The position numbers were made by a program, and so were the translations under genes. A DNA stretch of 64,000 nt from Clostridia bacterium (GTDB taxonomy: Bacteria > Bacillota > Clostridia > TANB77 > CAG-508), in assembly GCA_017404545.1 (NCBI GenBank), contig JAFRCC010000025.1, positions 62,001-126,000 on the forward strand, in the 5' to 3' direction. The notes beneath the pieces were generated by a model that worked only from the letters and a program-made list of their open reading frames with translations, was not told the DNA's origin and ran no database searches. Position 1 is the stretch's first letter. Every line of letters starts with the position of its first letter. This document shows positions 17,727-25,652 of this stretch, one piece after another.

Positions 17727-18233
17727 ATGATTTTTTATCCTAATTTATATTGCAAAAATGTGATGGCTATAACAATTGATGTTTTGCAAAAAAATAATAT
17801 AAAGGGATTGATTTTAGATGTTGATAATACACTAATAGATATAGATAGAAATATGGATCCTGGAGTAAAGGATTGGATATGCGAATTAAAAAATAATAAT
17901 ATAAAATTATGTATTGTTTCCAATTCAAACAAAATTGATAAAGTGAAAAAAGTATCAGAAACTTTAGACATACCATATTTCTATTTTGCAAAAAAACCAT
18001 TTAAATCAGGATTTCTAAAAGCAAAAGATTTAATGAAACTTGAGTGTGAAAACATTGCAGCTGTTGGAGATCAAATTATGACAGACGTGATGGGGGCTAA
18101 TAGGTGCAAAATGTTTTCAATACTCGTTGAACCTATTAGCGAGAAAGATATTTTTATTACTAAAATAAAAAGACCGATTGAGAAATTAATAATAAATAAA
18201 TATTTATCTAAGTTGAAGAAAGAGAAGGTATAA
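17727..18233 (+). CDS. yqeG: YqeG-family HAD phosphatase
   Basis: A 168-residue HAD-IIIA protein. Motif I is DVDNTL (in LILDVDNTLIDID), motif II CIVSNSN, and the late motif GDQIMTDVMGANR. The family acts as phosphatase, with a phosphatidylglycerophosphate phosphatase role shown for plant and some bacterial relatives. A good sigma-A promoter lies just upstream. A second, diverged family member is encoded at 28399. Confidence 0.88.
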   Translation: MIFYPNLYCKNVMAITIDVLQKNNIKGLILDVDNTLIDIDRNMDPGVKDWICELKNNNIKLCIVSNSNKIDKVKKVSETLDIPYFYFAKKPFKSGFLKAKDLMKLECENIAAVGDQIMTDVMGANRCKMFSILVEPISEKDIFITKIKRPIEKLIINKYLSKLKKEKV

Positions 18234-18239
18234 TATAAT

Positions 18240-18986
18240 ATGTATATAAATGATGTAAATATAATTGCTTACGTAATTGTAGCAATTTTGGGAGCAGTTT
18301 CTGGAGAAATAACAGATGTATTAAATTATTTTTTTCCAAAACATAAAAAAATTTTTTCACGAAAAAATTTCAAAGAATATATGTCTACCGCAACGCCAAA
18401 ATATTTGTTAATGGTAATACATATTTTTATTTATATTGGAATATTATTAAGATATGGAACTAGTAGTGTTAATACAATAAAATATATGGTACTAACACCT
18501 TTAATAATTTCAGCTTTTTGTATTGATTATAAGAGGCAAATTATTCCAAATAGATTAACTTTAACAATTTTTGAAGTCGGATTAATATTTATGTTTATAC
18601 AAGGAATTTCAAACATTAATATTGTTATTAGCATGTTGCAGGGGTTAGTTACAGGAAGTGTAATTTTCATAGTAATAACTTTAGTCGGAGGGATTATTTT
18701 TGGAAAAGAAACCATGGGATTTGGAGACGTAAAAATGATGGGAGCCCTTGGTTTATATTTTGGATTCCAGGGAATTATTGCTGTAGCAATCATAGCTTTT
18801 TTGGTAGCAGCGGTTTATAGTATTGGTCTCTTAATTATACAAAAAATTAGAAAAGAAGAGCTAATAGAATATATTGCTTTTGGGCCATTCATTGTAATTG
18901 CTGCATTTATAGTAGTATTTGTACCATTAGAAATATTAATGGTATTGCCATTTGTTATATTTTCATTCGGTAAGTATAAATTATAG
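18240..18986 (+). CDS. Prepilin peptidase (A24 family)
   Basis: A membrane protein of 248 residues with about seven membrane helices. The two catalytic Asp are seen in FCIDYKRQIIPNRL and in TMGFGDVKMMGALG (GxGDVK). The N-terminal Cys-rich methyltransferase region of full PilD is absent. No pilin genes are near, so the substrate is unknown; it may serve competence-type or archaeal-like pilins elsewhere. Confidence 0.87.
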   Translation: MYINDVNIIAYVIVAILGAVSGEITDVLNYFFPKHKKIFSRKNFKEYMSTATPKYLLMVIHIFIYIGILLRYGTSSVNTIKYMVLTPLIISAFCIDYKRQIIPNRLTLTIFEVGLIFMFIQGISNINIVISMLQGLVTGSVIFIVITLVGGIIFGKETMGFGDVKMMGALGLYFGFQGIIAVAIIAFLVAAVYSIGLLIIQKIRKEELIEYIAFGPFIVIAAFIVVFVPLEILMVLPFVIFSFGKYKL

Positions 18987-19006
18987 AAAATAAGAGGGGA
19001 TGTAGT

Positions 19007-20068
19007 ATGAACGAGAAAATTAAGTGGCTAAGGAATAAATTACTTGGTTTAAATATGCAAGGAATTATAATAACAAATCCAGTAAATATTCGATATTTAA
19101 CTAATATTGATGCGGAAGGAATTTTTGTAGTAAATAGAAAAGAAAATATATTTATAACAGATAGTAGGTATATCGAACATGTAAATGCAACTTTAACGCT
19201 AGATGATGGAATAGTTGTAATAAATATTAAAGATTTAACATTGGAGGACTATGAAAACTTTTTTATATTTTGTGAAAATGTTGGATTTGAAGAAACAAAT
19301 TTAACATATGCAAAATATAAAGAATATATGCATAAGTTTAAAATAAATAATTTTGAGGAAACTGAAGGTATAATCGAAAAACAAAGAATGATAAAAGAGC
19401 CTAATGAAATTGCGTATATAACAAAGGCTTGTCAAATTACAGATGAATGTTTTGATTATTTAAAATCGTATGTAAAAGTTGGAATGTCTGAAAAACAGGT
19501 AGCAAATGAAATTGAATCTTTTTTCATGAGTCACGGAGCAGAGAATCTAGCATTTGACACAATTGTTGCATCAGGAAAAAATTCTTCTATGCCGCATGCT
19601 GTCCCAACAGATAAGCTAATTGAACCAGGTGATCCAATTACGATTGATATGGGATGTAAAGTAAATGGATATTGTTCGGATATGACAAGAACAGTTTTTG
19701 CAGATTTTATTCCACCAGAAATAAAAGAGGTTTATGATTTTGTTCTTAGAAATCAGTTACACGTTATTGACATATTAAAAGAGGGTGTTAATGTAAAAAA
19801 TATTTCAAAAATGATAGATAATAATTATCAATTAGCAGGGTACGAAGTAATGCATAGTCTTGGTCATGGAGTGGGTTTAGATATACATGAATATCCGTTT
19901 TTTGGTAATAAAGTAGACTTTTTATTAAAAGAGCATATGGTTATTACAGATGAACCGGGAGTATATATACCAAATAAGTTCGGAGTACGAATTGAAGATA
20001 CATTATTAGTCAATAAATATTCTGTAACACCACTTACTAAATCGGATAAAAATTATGTTGTAGTATAG
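19007..20068 (+). CDS. Xaa-Pro peptidase (M24 family)
   Basis: A 353-residue metallopeptidase. The creatinase-like N-terminal domain is followed by a pita-bread fold with metal ligands in ITIDMGC (Asp), GYCSDMTRT (Asp), HSLGHGVGL (His), ITDEPGVYIP (Glu) and VRIEDT (Glu). It directly precedes efp, as yqhT does in Bacillus. It releases N-terminal residues from X-Pro peptides in the cytoplasm. Confidence 0.93.
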   Translation: MNEKIKWLRNKLLGLNMQGIIITNPVNIRYLTNIDAEGIFVVNRKENIFITDSRYIEHVNATLTLDDGIVVINIKDLTLEDYENFFIFCENVGFEETNLTYAKYKEYMHKFKINNFEETEGIIEKQRMIKEPNEIAYITKACQITDECFDYLKSYVKVGMSEKQVANEIESFFMSHGAENLAFDTIVASGKNSSMPHAVPTDKLIEPGDPITIDMGCKVNGYCSDMTRTVFADFIPPEIKEVYDFVLRNQLHVIDILKEGVNVKNISKMIDNNYQLAGYEVMHSLGHGVGLDIHEYPFFGNKVDFLLKEHMVITDEPGVYIPNKFGVRIEDTLLVNKYSVTPLTKSDKNYVVV

Positions 20069-20075
20069 TAAACTA

Positions 20076-20104
20076 TTGATTTTTTTGGAAATTTGTAGTA
20101 TTAT
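20076..20104 (+). promoter_or_regulatory. Sigma-A-type promoter of efp
   Basis: TTGATT (20076-20081), 17 bases, TATTAT (20099-20104). The gene start lies 42 bases downstream. Confidence 0.7.
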
Positions 20105-20146
20105 ATAAACATTGTGAAAAGAAAAATAGTCGAGGAGGAATTTATA

Positions 20147-20713
20147 ATGGCAGAAGTATATATGGCAGGAGATTTTAGAAATGGAACCACATTTGAAATG
20201 GATGGAAATGTAATGAGAGTAGTAGAGTTCCAACATGTAAAACCAGGAAAGGGTTCAGCATTCGTAAGAACTAAACTTAAAAATGTAATAACTGGAGCTG
20301 TTATCGAAAAAACATTCAACCCATCAGAAAAATATCCAGGTGCAGAAATAGAAAAAAGAGAAATGCAATACCTATACAATGATGAAGATTTGTATTATTT
20401 CATGGATAATGAAACATATGAGCAAATACCATTAAATAAAGATCAACTAGGAGATAGCTTAAAATTTATAAAAGAAAATATGAATGTAAAAATTCTATCT
20501 TATAAAGGAAATGTATTTTCAGTAGAGCCTCCAATGTTTGTTGAATTAGCTGTAACGTACACAGAACCAGGATTTTCTGGAAATACTACAACAACTTCTG
20601 GAAAGCCAGCTACATTAGAAAATGGATATGAGATATCTGTTCCACTATTTGTAAACATAGGAGATGTTATAAAAATAGATACAAGAACTGGTGAATATAT
20701 GGAAAGAGTTTAA
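20147..20713 (+). CDS. efp: Elongation factor P
   Basis: A 188-residue translation factor that rescues ribosomes at proline stretches. The loop [15 protein letters not shown] with the modifiable Lys in PGKG is intact. All three beta domains are present, ending [16 protein letters not shown]. The ATG 20147 follows GAGGAGGAA. It has its own promoter and is followed by a zinc-ribbon gene often found with efp in Clostridia. Confidence 0.97.
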   Translation: MAEVYMAGDFRNGTTFEMDGNVMRVVEFQHVKPGKGSAFVRTKLKNVITGAVIEKTFNPSEKYPGAEIEKREMQYLYNDEDLYYFMDNETYEQIPLNKDQLGDSLKFIKENMNVKILSYKGNVFSVEPPMFVELAVTYTEPGFSGNTTTTSGKPATLENGYEISVPLFVNIGDVIKIDTRTGEYMERV

Positions 20714-20729
20714 TTGAGAGGAATTTTAA

Positions 20730-21209
20730 ATGTCTGAATTAAGTAAAAAATACCAAGAAATAATAAGCGAGCTTGATAGTAGAATAAGAAATAAAGATGA
20801 GCTTATATTTGTAAAGGATAAAATTTCAGAAATATCTATAATATTTATAGATTTAATAGAAAAGATTAGCGGTGTTGTTGAAGATAAAATTTCTGGAATT
20901 GAGAGTAGTCAACAACAAATTGAAAAAAAAATATCAAATATTGAGAGCTCTGTAAATTCTATTAAAGAAGACATTTATGAGGAAGATAAAGAAACTGAAA
21001 TTATATGTCCATATTGTAATAGTGAATTTTATGCGGAAATAAGTGAAGAAACAGAATCTGAGATTGAATGTCCAGAATGTCATAACATAATTGAACTAGA
21101 TATGAATTCTGAAAATATTGAAAATGATTTGTATGGAATTCACAATTGTGGAGGACAATGTGGTGGCTGCAGTGGATGTGGCTATAGAAAAAATAAGGAT
21201 AATAAATAA
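20730..21209 (+). CDS. CD1247-type coiled-coil zinc-ribbon protein
   Basis: A 159-residue protein with a long N-terminal coiled coil (residues 1-85, SSQQQIEKKISNIESSVNSI), then a zinc ribbon of the form CPYC...CPEC, and a Cys-rich tail (CGGQCGGCSGCG). Proteins of this kind follow efp in many Clostridia. The function is unknown; the Cys pattern suggests zinc or another metal. Confidence 0.75.
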   Translation: MSELSKKYQEIISELDSRIRNKDELIFVKDKISEISIIFIDLIEKISGVVEDKISGIESSQQQIEKKISNIESSVNSIKEDIYEEDKETEIICPYCNSEFYAEISEETESEIECPECHNIIELDMNSENIENDLYGIHNCGGQCGGCSGCGYRKNKDNK

Positions 21210-21210
21210 A

Positions 21211-21238
21211 GGTAAGCTAAAGAAGCTTATCTTTTTTT
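21211..21238. terminator. Terminator between convergent genes
   Basis: GGTAAGCT (21211-21218) pairs with AGCTTATC (21224-21231) and is followed by seven T. The next gene ends on the other strand three bases later. Confidence 0.85.
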
Positions 21239-21240
21239 GA

Positions 21241-21840
21241 TTAAAAAAAATTCAGAGGGTTCAAATAGGTTGAATCTTCGCGTACTGCAAAATGTAGGTG
21301 AGGACCAGTTGTAGCTCCATTTGTTGGATTATCATTATTGTCCTTATATTTGTTGTCTGAAAATCCATATACATTTTTAGGTCCAACTTGTGCAATAATT
21401 TGTCCTTTCTCAACATAAACGCCGGGTGAAACTAAAAAGTTTGGAGAAACATGACAATATGAAGTATATATGTTACCACTTTGAATTGTTACAGTACAAC
21501 CACCACTACCATTAAATTTTGCAAGAACTACTATTCCAGACATTGCAGCATAAATATTTGTTCCAGGAGGAGCGGGTATATCAATTCCCTTATGAAATGA
21601 AGAGGCATATGCAGTTGGAGAAGATCGTTTCCCAAAATATGAACTTATTTTTTTATGATTTGGCAATGGCCAAAAGAATTGATTGGAAGATAAATCTGCT
21701 AAATTTATTGATTTATTTTCTGGTGGTGTAACATTCTGATTTATATTATTAGATTCTGAATAAAAAATTGGAACAAAAAGTATAATAATAAATACGGAAA
21801 AAATGAGAACAAAGTGATAAAAGAACTTAAAAAATTTTAT
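21241..21840 (-). CDS. M23-family (LytM) peptidase, apparent ATA start
   Basis: A membrane-anchored peptidoglycan endopeptidase. The M23 domain has ISSYFGKRSSP, HKGIDIPAPPG and GPHLHFAV; the metal ligands H-x3-D and H-x-H are present. The frame stays open upstream to a membrane segment (FYHFVLIFSVFIIILFVPIF) directly behind a strong ribosome-binding site (CCTCC on this strand, 21847-21851). The codon at the right spacing is ATA (21840-21838), with ATT one codon further out; there is no in-frame ATG, GTG or TTG until deep in the protein. Either a rare start codon is used or the start was mutated. Length from ATA is 199 residues. Confidence 0.75.
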   Translation of the reverse strand: MKFFKFFYHFVLIFSVFIIILFVPIFYSESNNINQNVTPPENKSINLADLSSNQFFWPLPNHKKISSYFGKRSSPTAYASSFHKGIDIPAPPGTNIYAAMSGIVVLAKFNGSGGCTVTIQSGNIYTSYCHVSPNFLVSPGVYVEKGQIIAQVGPKNVYGFSDNKYKDNNDNPTNGATTGPHLHFAVREDSTYLNPLNFF

Positions 21841-21871
21841 AATTAACCTCCTTCTAAGAGCTAATTAAAAT

Positions 21872-22363
21872 TTAATTAGCTTTTTTGAATGCAAAAAATT
21901 TGCTTATGAAAAAATTTAAAACTATAACTATAATGGTTATGGAAATTTTACTAACAAGCTTTGGAATATGAACAATATTAAACATTAAATAGAATCCAAT
22001 AAGTTCAACTCCCATTGTAAAAGCACGTCCTAACATAAATTTTATAAATTCATATAGTTTTTCCTTATGGGTTGAAGCACTTGAATTAAATACTAAACTC
22101 TTATTTGAAAAATACGCAAATAAAACTGCAACTACAATTGCAATTACATTAGATAGATTTTCCTCTAAATTACAGATGTATACTAAAAGAGAAAATATTC
22201 CTATATTCACAATTGTAGTTAAAACACCAAAAAAAACGTATAGAACAACTTCTACACTAAGTATTTTTTTTTCTATTTCTATAATTTTTGTGGGAAAGAT
22301 TTTTTTTGAGATATGCATAATTGAATCAATAAAATTCTGTGTTATGTTTTGTATTTTCTCCAT
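21872..22363 (-). CDS. GtrA-family membrane protein
   Basis: A 163-residue protein with four membrane helices. The family motifs LYVFFGVLTTIVNIGIFSLL, FAYFSNKSLVF and LNFFISKFFAF are clear. GtrA-like proteins are thought to help move lipid-linked sugars across the membrane. No glycosyltransferase is nearby. The M23 peptidase gene follows in the same direction. Confidence 0.85.
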   Translation of the reverse strand: MEKIQNITQNFIDSIMHISKKIFPTKIIEIEKKILSVEVVLYVFFGVLTTIVNIGIFSLLVYICNLEENLSNVIAIVVAVLFAYFSNKSLVFNSSASTHKEKLYEFIKFMLGRAFTMGVELIGFYLMFNIVHIPKLVSKISITIIVIVLNFFISKFFAFKKAN

Positions 22364-22404
22364 GTAAAGCTCCTTATATATTACTTATAAAATTATGAAA
22401 AAAA

Positions 22405-22480
22405 TGGCAGGGGTACTAAGATTCGAACTCAGACCTGTGGTTTTGGAGACCATCATGCTAACCATTGACACCATACCCCT
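22405..22480 (-). tRNA. tRNA-Trp (anticodon CCA)
   Basis: The reverse strand reads as a full cloverleaf: acceptor AGGGGTA/TACCCCT, D arm, anticodon loop CTCCAAA, T arm GTTCGAATC, discriminator G and an encoded CCA end. Only one tryptophan tRNA is visible, with a standard seven-base anticodon loop. Confidence 0.95.
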
Positions 22481-22493
22481 ATCAACAAACACT

Positions 22494-22522
22494 ATACTAG
22501 CATAGATTCTATAAAAAATCAA
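22494..22522 (-). promoter_or_regulatory. Promoter of the tRNA-Trp gene
   Basis: On the reverse strand TTGATT (22522-22517), 17 bases, TAGTAT (22499-22494), about 14 bases before the tRNA. Confidence 0.65.
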
Positions 22523-22564
22523 GTGCTCAAAAAATTTTTTTATTAAATGATGAGTTAAATATTG

Positions 22565-22592
22565 TTGACATTTTTTTCATTTATTTTATAAT
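22565..22592 (+). promoter_or_regulatory. Sigma-A consensus promoter of lemA
   Basis: TTGACA (22565-22570), 16 bases, TATAAT (22587-22592): both hexamers are perfect. Confidence 0.8.
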
Positions 22593-22625
22593 TGAATTAA
22601 GTAAGAAATTATGGGGGAAAATAGA

Positions 22626-23174
22626 ATGGGAATTATCATAGGTGTAATAATTGCTGTTGTTATAATTTTAATGATTGTTTTATATAACAACATGCTAAAG
22701 AAGAAGAATAGAGTAAAAACAGCTTTTTCTGGATTAGATACTATGTTAAAGAAAAGATATGATTTAATGCCAAATTTAGTAGCAATGGTACAAAAGTATG
22801 TTGCTCATGAGAGCGATATTCTAACAAGAATAACAAAATTAAGAGCAAGGGCGCAAAGTGCAAAGAATATAGATGAGAGCGTGAAGATTAATAAAGAGCT
22901 TGATGATGCAATAAAACAGCTAAATATATCTGTTGAAGGGTATCCAGATTTAAAATCAAGCCAGAATTACTTACAAATGCAAGCAGCTTTAAATGACGTT
23001 GAAGAGCAAATTTCAGCTGCAAGAAGAACCTATAATGCAAATGTTGAAACTTATAATACATATATTGGAATGGTTCCATTAAATATTGTTGCACTAATAT
23101 TCGGATTTAAACCATACGAACAATTTACTGCAACAGAGGTAGAGCGAGAAAACAAAATCTGGATAAATCAATAA
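22626..23174 (+). CDS. lemA: LemA family protein
   Basis: A 182-residue protein with one N-terminal membrane helix (IIIGVIIAVVIILMIVLYNN) and a helical bundle carrying the family signature VKTAFSGLDTMLKKRYDLMPNL (split by a few residues) and FNANVETYN-like YNANVETYNTYI. ATG 22626 follows GGGGGA by seven bases and is preferred over ATG 22611. It is in operon with a DUF3137 gene. Function of LemA is not settled. Confidence 0.9.
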   Translation: MGIIIGVIIAVVIILMIVLYNNMLKKKNRVKTAFSGLDTMLKKRYDLMPNLVAMVQKYVAHESDILTRITKLRARAQSAKNIDESVKINKELDDAIKQLNISVEGYPDLKSSQNYLQMQAALNDVEEQISAARRTYNANVETYNTYIGMVPLNIVALIFGFKPYEQFTATEVERENKIWINQ

Positions 23175-23196
23175 ATATAAATGAAAGCGTAGATTT

Positions 23197-24363
23197 ATGA
23201 AGAGTATTTTTAAGAGCGAAGAAGATTTTAATCAGTTTTTTGATCGTGTATATTACAATGTTATATCGGAGTATTATGAGGGCTATAAGAATAGAAGAAA
23301 GAATATAATTATCTCTAAAGTAATTTTTGGAGTAATACTAAGCATATTTTTCGTAATAATTACTAATGTAATTGAATTAAATAAATATACTGGTGGACAT
23401 GTTTGGCTTGTAAATTTTTTTGTTGTAGCTGCTATATTCGCGTGTATAATAGCTTCTATTTATAGCGAAATAAAAAATGATATGATTAAAAAAAATGATC
23501 ATACGATTAAGGATATTCTTGCTTTCATAAGCGATGTTAGTAAGGAGCAAATTGAATATGAGCCAAATAAGATGGTAAGTAGGAGCTCTTTAAATGAGGC
23601 AGGACTTTTTAATTTAGATAGAGTTGAATACAATGGAAAGAATTTTACGAAAGTTCCTTATTACAAAAATACTATGGTTTTCTCTGATATGTGTACGTAC
23701 GTTTACAAAATTGATGAAACACAAAAAGAAATATACAAAAATGGAAAAAAATATATAAGAACAATAAAAACTAAAAAGAAGAAATTTCTTTTTGATGGAA
23801 TATATATTGGTGCAACAATGAATAAGAAAAGCAAAAATCAAATTTATTTAATACCAAACAATACAAGCGACAAATTTATACAGAGCAAGATAAGAAACTA
23901 TATAAATTTTAGAGGTTACGACATTGTTCTCGAGAATGCAGAGTTTTCAAAGAAATATAAAGTGTTTTGCGATGACGAAATACAGGCGAGATACATATTG
24001 TCGATGAGTTTAATGGAAAGAATCAATAAAGTTGACGATATAATAAAGGGGAAAAAATACATAGTTTTTAAAGAAGGAAAACGATTTACTATGTGTATAG
24101 AAGGTCTTTCCATAGAAAAAATAAAACGTAATGCTTTGCCCACATTTCCAAATAAGGAAAAGGAGCGTAAAGTATTATTGAAAATCTTTAATGAATTGAA
24201 TAATTTATTAAAAATATACCATATATTAGATCTTGGAAACGATTTGTACACTAAATATAATGTTGATGATTTTATTTCTACTGCTGGTGTTCAAAGCGCT
24301 GTAAAAATAGATAGAGCACAGGCTGAGAAAATAGCAACAATTAGCTTTAAGGCTAAAGAATAA
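23197..24363 (+). CDS. DUF3137-like membrane protein
   Basis: A 388-residue protein with two membrane helices (about residues 35-58 and 66-86) near the N-terminus and a large cytoplasmic part. It follows lemA by 22 bases, the arrangement typical of DUF3137 proteins. A late segment, KKYIVFKEGKRFTMCIEG, resembles the conserved end of that family. I am fairly sure of the family by layout, less by motif. No function can be stated. Confidence 0.7.
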   Translation: MKSIFKSEEDFNQFFDRVYYNVISEYYEGYKNRRKNIIISKVIFGVILSIFFVIITNVIELNKYTGGHVWLVNFFVVAAIFACIIASIYSEIKNDMIKKNDHTIKDILAFISDVSKEQIEYEPNKMVSRSSLNEAGLFNLDRVEYNGKNFTKVPYYKNTMVFSDMCTYVYKIDETQKEIYKNGKKYIRTIKTKKKKFLFDGIYIGATMNKKSKNQIYLIPNNTSDKFIQSKIRNYINFRGYDIVLENAEFSKKYKVFCDDEIQARYILSMSLMERINKVDDIIKGKKYIVFKEGKRFTMCIEGLSIEKIKRNALPTFPNKEKERKVLLKIFNELNNLLKIYHILDLGNDLYTKYNVDDFISTAGVQSAVKIDRAQAEKIATISFKAKE

Positions 24364-24417
24364 TGATGTTTGTAAGCGGAAATCTAGTTAATTTCTGATT
24401 ACATTTATGGAGGAATT

Positions 24418-25080
24418 ATGGAATACTTTAAAAATATTATTGAGAATGAATCAAAAAAAGATTATTATGCAAGTTTAAAAAAATTTGTGGATGATGAATA
24501 TGAAAACAAAATAATCTATCCTGAGAAAAAAAATATATATGCAGCTTTGGAAAAAACTCCATATGAGAATGTGAAGGTTGTTATATTGGGGCAAGATCCT
24601 TATCATGGGGAAGGAGAAGCCCATGGTTTATCTTTTTCTGTTTGTCCAGGTATAAAAATACCACCATCGTTAAAAAATATTTACAAAGAGCTTAATAGTG
24701 AACTGGGATGTTATATTCCTAATAATGGATATTTAAACAAATGGGCAGAACAAGGTGTTTTGCTTCTTAATTCTGTTTTAACTGTTGAAAAAGATATGCC
24801 AGCATCACATAGAGGGAAAGGTTGGGAGATTTTTACTGACAAAATAATAGAGGAAATTAACAAAAAAGAAGAGCCAGTGGTTTTTATGTTATGGGGGAAT
24901 TTTGCAAAATCGAAAGAAAAATTACTTACTAATAATAAACATTTGATATTAACATCAGCACACCCAAGTCCGTTTTCTGCTAGAAATGGTTTTTTTGGAA
25001 ATAATCATTTCAAAATGGCAAATGAATTTTTAAAATTGAATGGGTATACTCCGATTGATTGGCAAATTGAAAATATATAA
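24418..25080 (+). CDS. ung: Uracil-DNA glycosylase
   Basis: A 220-residue family-1 enzyme that removes uracil from DNA. The water-activating loop GQDPYHGEGEAHGLSFSV, the PPSLKNIYKEL segment and the minor-groove loop HPSPFSARNGFFG are intact. Length is normal. TGGAGGA stands before the ATG. It begins a new transcription unit after the lemA operon. Confidence 0.97.
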   Translation: MEYFKNIIENESKKDYYASLKKFVDDEYENKIIYPEKKNIYAALEKTPYENVKVVILGQDPYHGEGEAHGLSFSVCPGIKIPPSLKNIYKELNSELGCYIPNNGYLNKWAEQGVLLLNSVLTVEKDMPASHRGKGWEIFTDKIIEEINKKEEPVVFMLWGNFAKSKEKLLTNNKHLILTSAHPSPFSARNGFFGNNHFKMANEFLKLNGYTPIDWQIENI

Positions 25081-25117
25081 AAGTTAATAAATAAGCGAAT
25101 TGGAATTGAAAAATTGA

Positions 25118-25145
25118 TTGACAAAACGCATAATTATAGTATAAT
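25118..25145 (+). promoter_or_regulatory. Sigma-A consensus promoter of a small gene
   Basis: TTGACA (25118-25123), 16 bases, TATAAT (25140-25145), 31 bases before the ATG of a 49-residue membrane protein. Confidence 0.8.
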
Positions 25146-25176
25146 ATAGATATGTCTAATGTAAAGGAGAGATATT

Positions 25177-25326
25177 ATGTTAGCAAAAATATGGAGGAAA
25201 TTATTATTATTTATACTAATTATAGCTTGTCTATTTAATGTTGTTAATAAGCTAGTAAAAAAATCGTCATTAAAAGATGAATTACTATCTTCGGCAAAAT
25301 ATATACAAAGTTTACAGCAAAAATAA
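25177..25326 (+). CDS. Small membrane protein (49 aa)
   Basis: A 49-codon frame with AAAGGAGA as ribosome-binding site and its own consensus promoter. It has one membrane segment (LLLFILIIACLFNVVNKLV) preceded by basic residues and a short polar tail ending SLQQK. No family is recognised. Promoter and ribosome-binding site argue that it is expressed. Confidence 0.65.
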   Translation: MLAKIWRKLLLFILIIACLFNVVNKLVKKSSLKDELLSSAKYIQSLQQK

Positions 25327-25337
25327 TGTCAAAAGTA

Positions 25338-25366
25338 TTGAAATGCATAAAAAAGTATGATAATAT
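25338..25366 (+). promoter_or_regulatory. Promoter of rpmE
   Basis: TTGAAA (25338-25343), 17 bases, TAATAT (25361-25366), about 44 bases before the ATG. Confidence 0.65.
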
Positions 25367-25410
25367 ATTACATAGTTTTATCTAATAAATAAAGGAGAGG
25401 TGAATACATA

Positions 25411-25611
25411 ATGAAAGAAGGAATACATCCAAATTATCAAGAAACAACAATTACATGTGCTTGCGGAAATGTTTTTACAACAAATTCTACAAAAAAAGAT
25501 ATGAAAGTTGATTCTTGTTCAAAGTGCCATCCATTCTACACAAATAACCTAAAAGTAGAAAAAACAGGTGGAAGAATCGAGAAATTCAAAAATAAATATG
25601 GTCTAAAATAA
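25411..25611 (+). CDS. rpmE: 50S ribosomal protein L31 (zinc-binding type)
   Basis: A 66-residue L31 protein starting MKEGIHPNYQETTITCACGN. The four-Cys zinc site (CAC and CSKC) shows the C+ paralogue. The later FYTNNLKVEKTGGRIEKF segment is typical. It has its own promoter and terminator. Confidence 0.95.
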   Translation: MKEGIHPNYQETTITCACGNVFTTNSTKKDMKVDSCSKCHPFYTNNLKVEKTGGRIEKFKNKYGLK

Positions 25612-25642
25612 AAAACGAAATAGAGAAAACTATTTCGTTTTT
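25611..25642. terminator. Bidirectional terminator between rpmE and mgtA
   Basis: ACGAAATAG (25615-25623) pairs with CTATTTCGT (25630-25638), with T runs on both strands outside the stem. It serves two convergent genes. Confidence 0.88.
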
Positions 25643-25652
25643 ATTTTTTTTA

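Noticed and set aside
21859..21883. Terminator between gtrA and the M23 gene
   Set aside because: AGCTAATTAAA/TTTAATTAGCT is a good palindrome, but its T run lies on the strand opposite to both genes, so I did not list it as a terminator.
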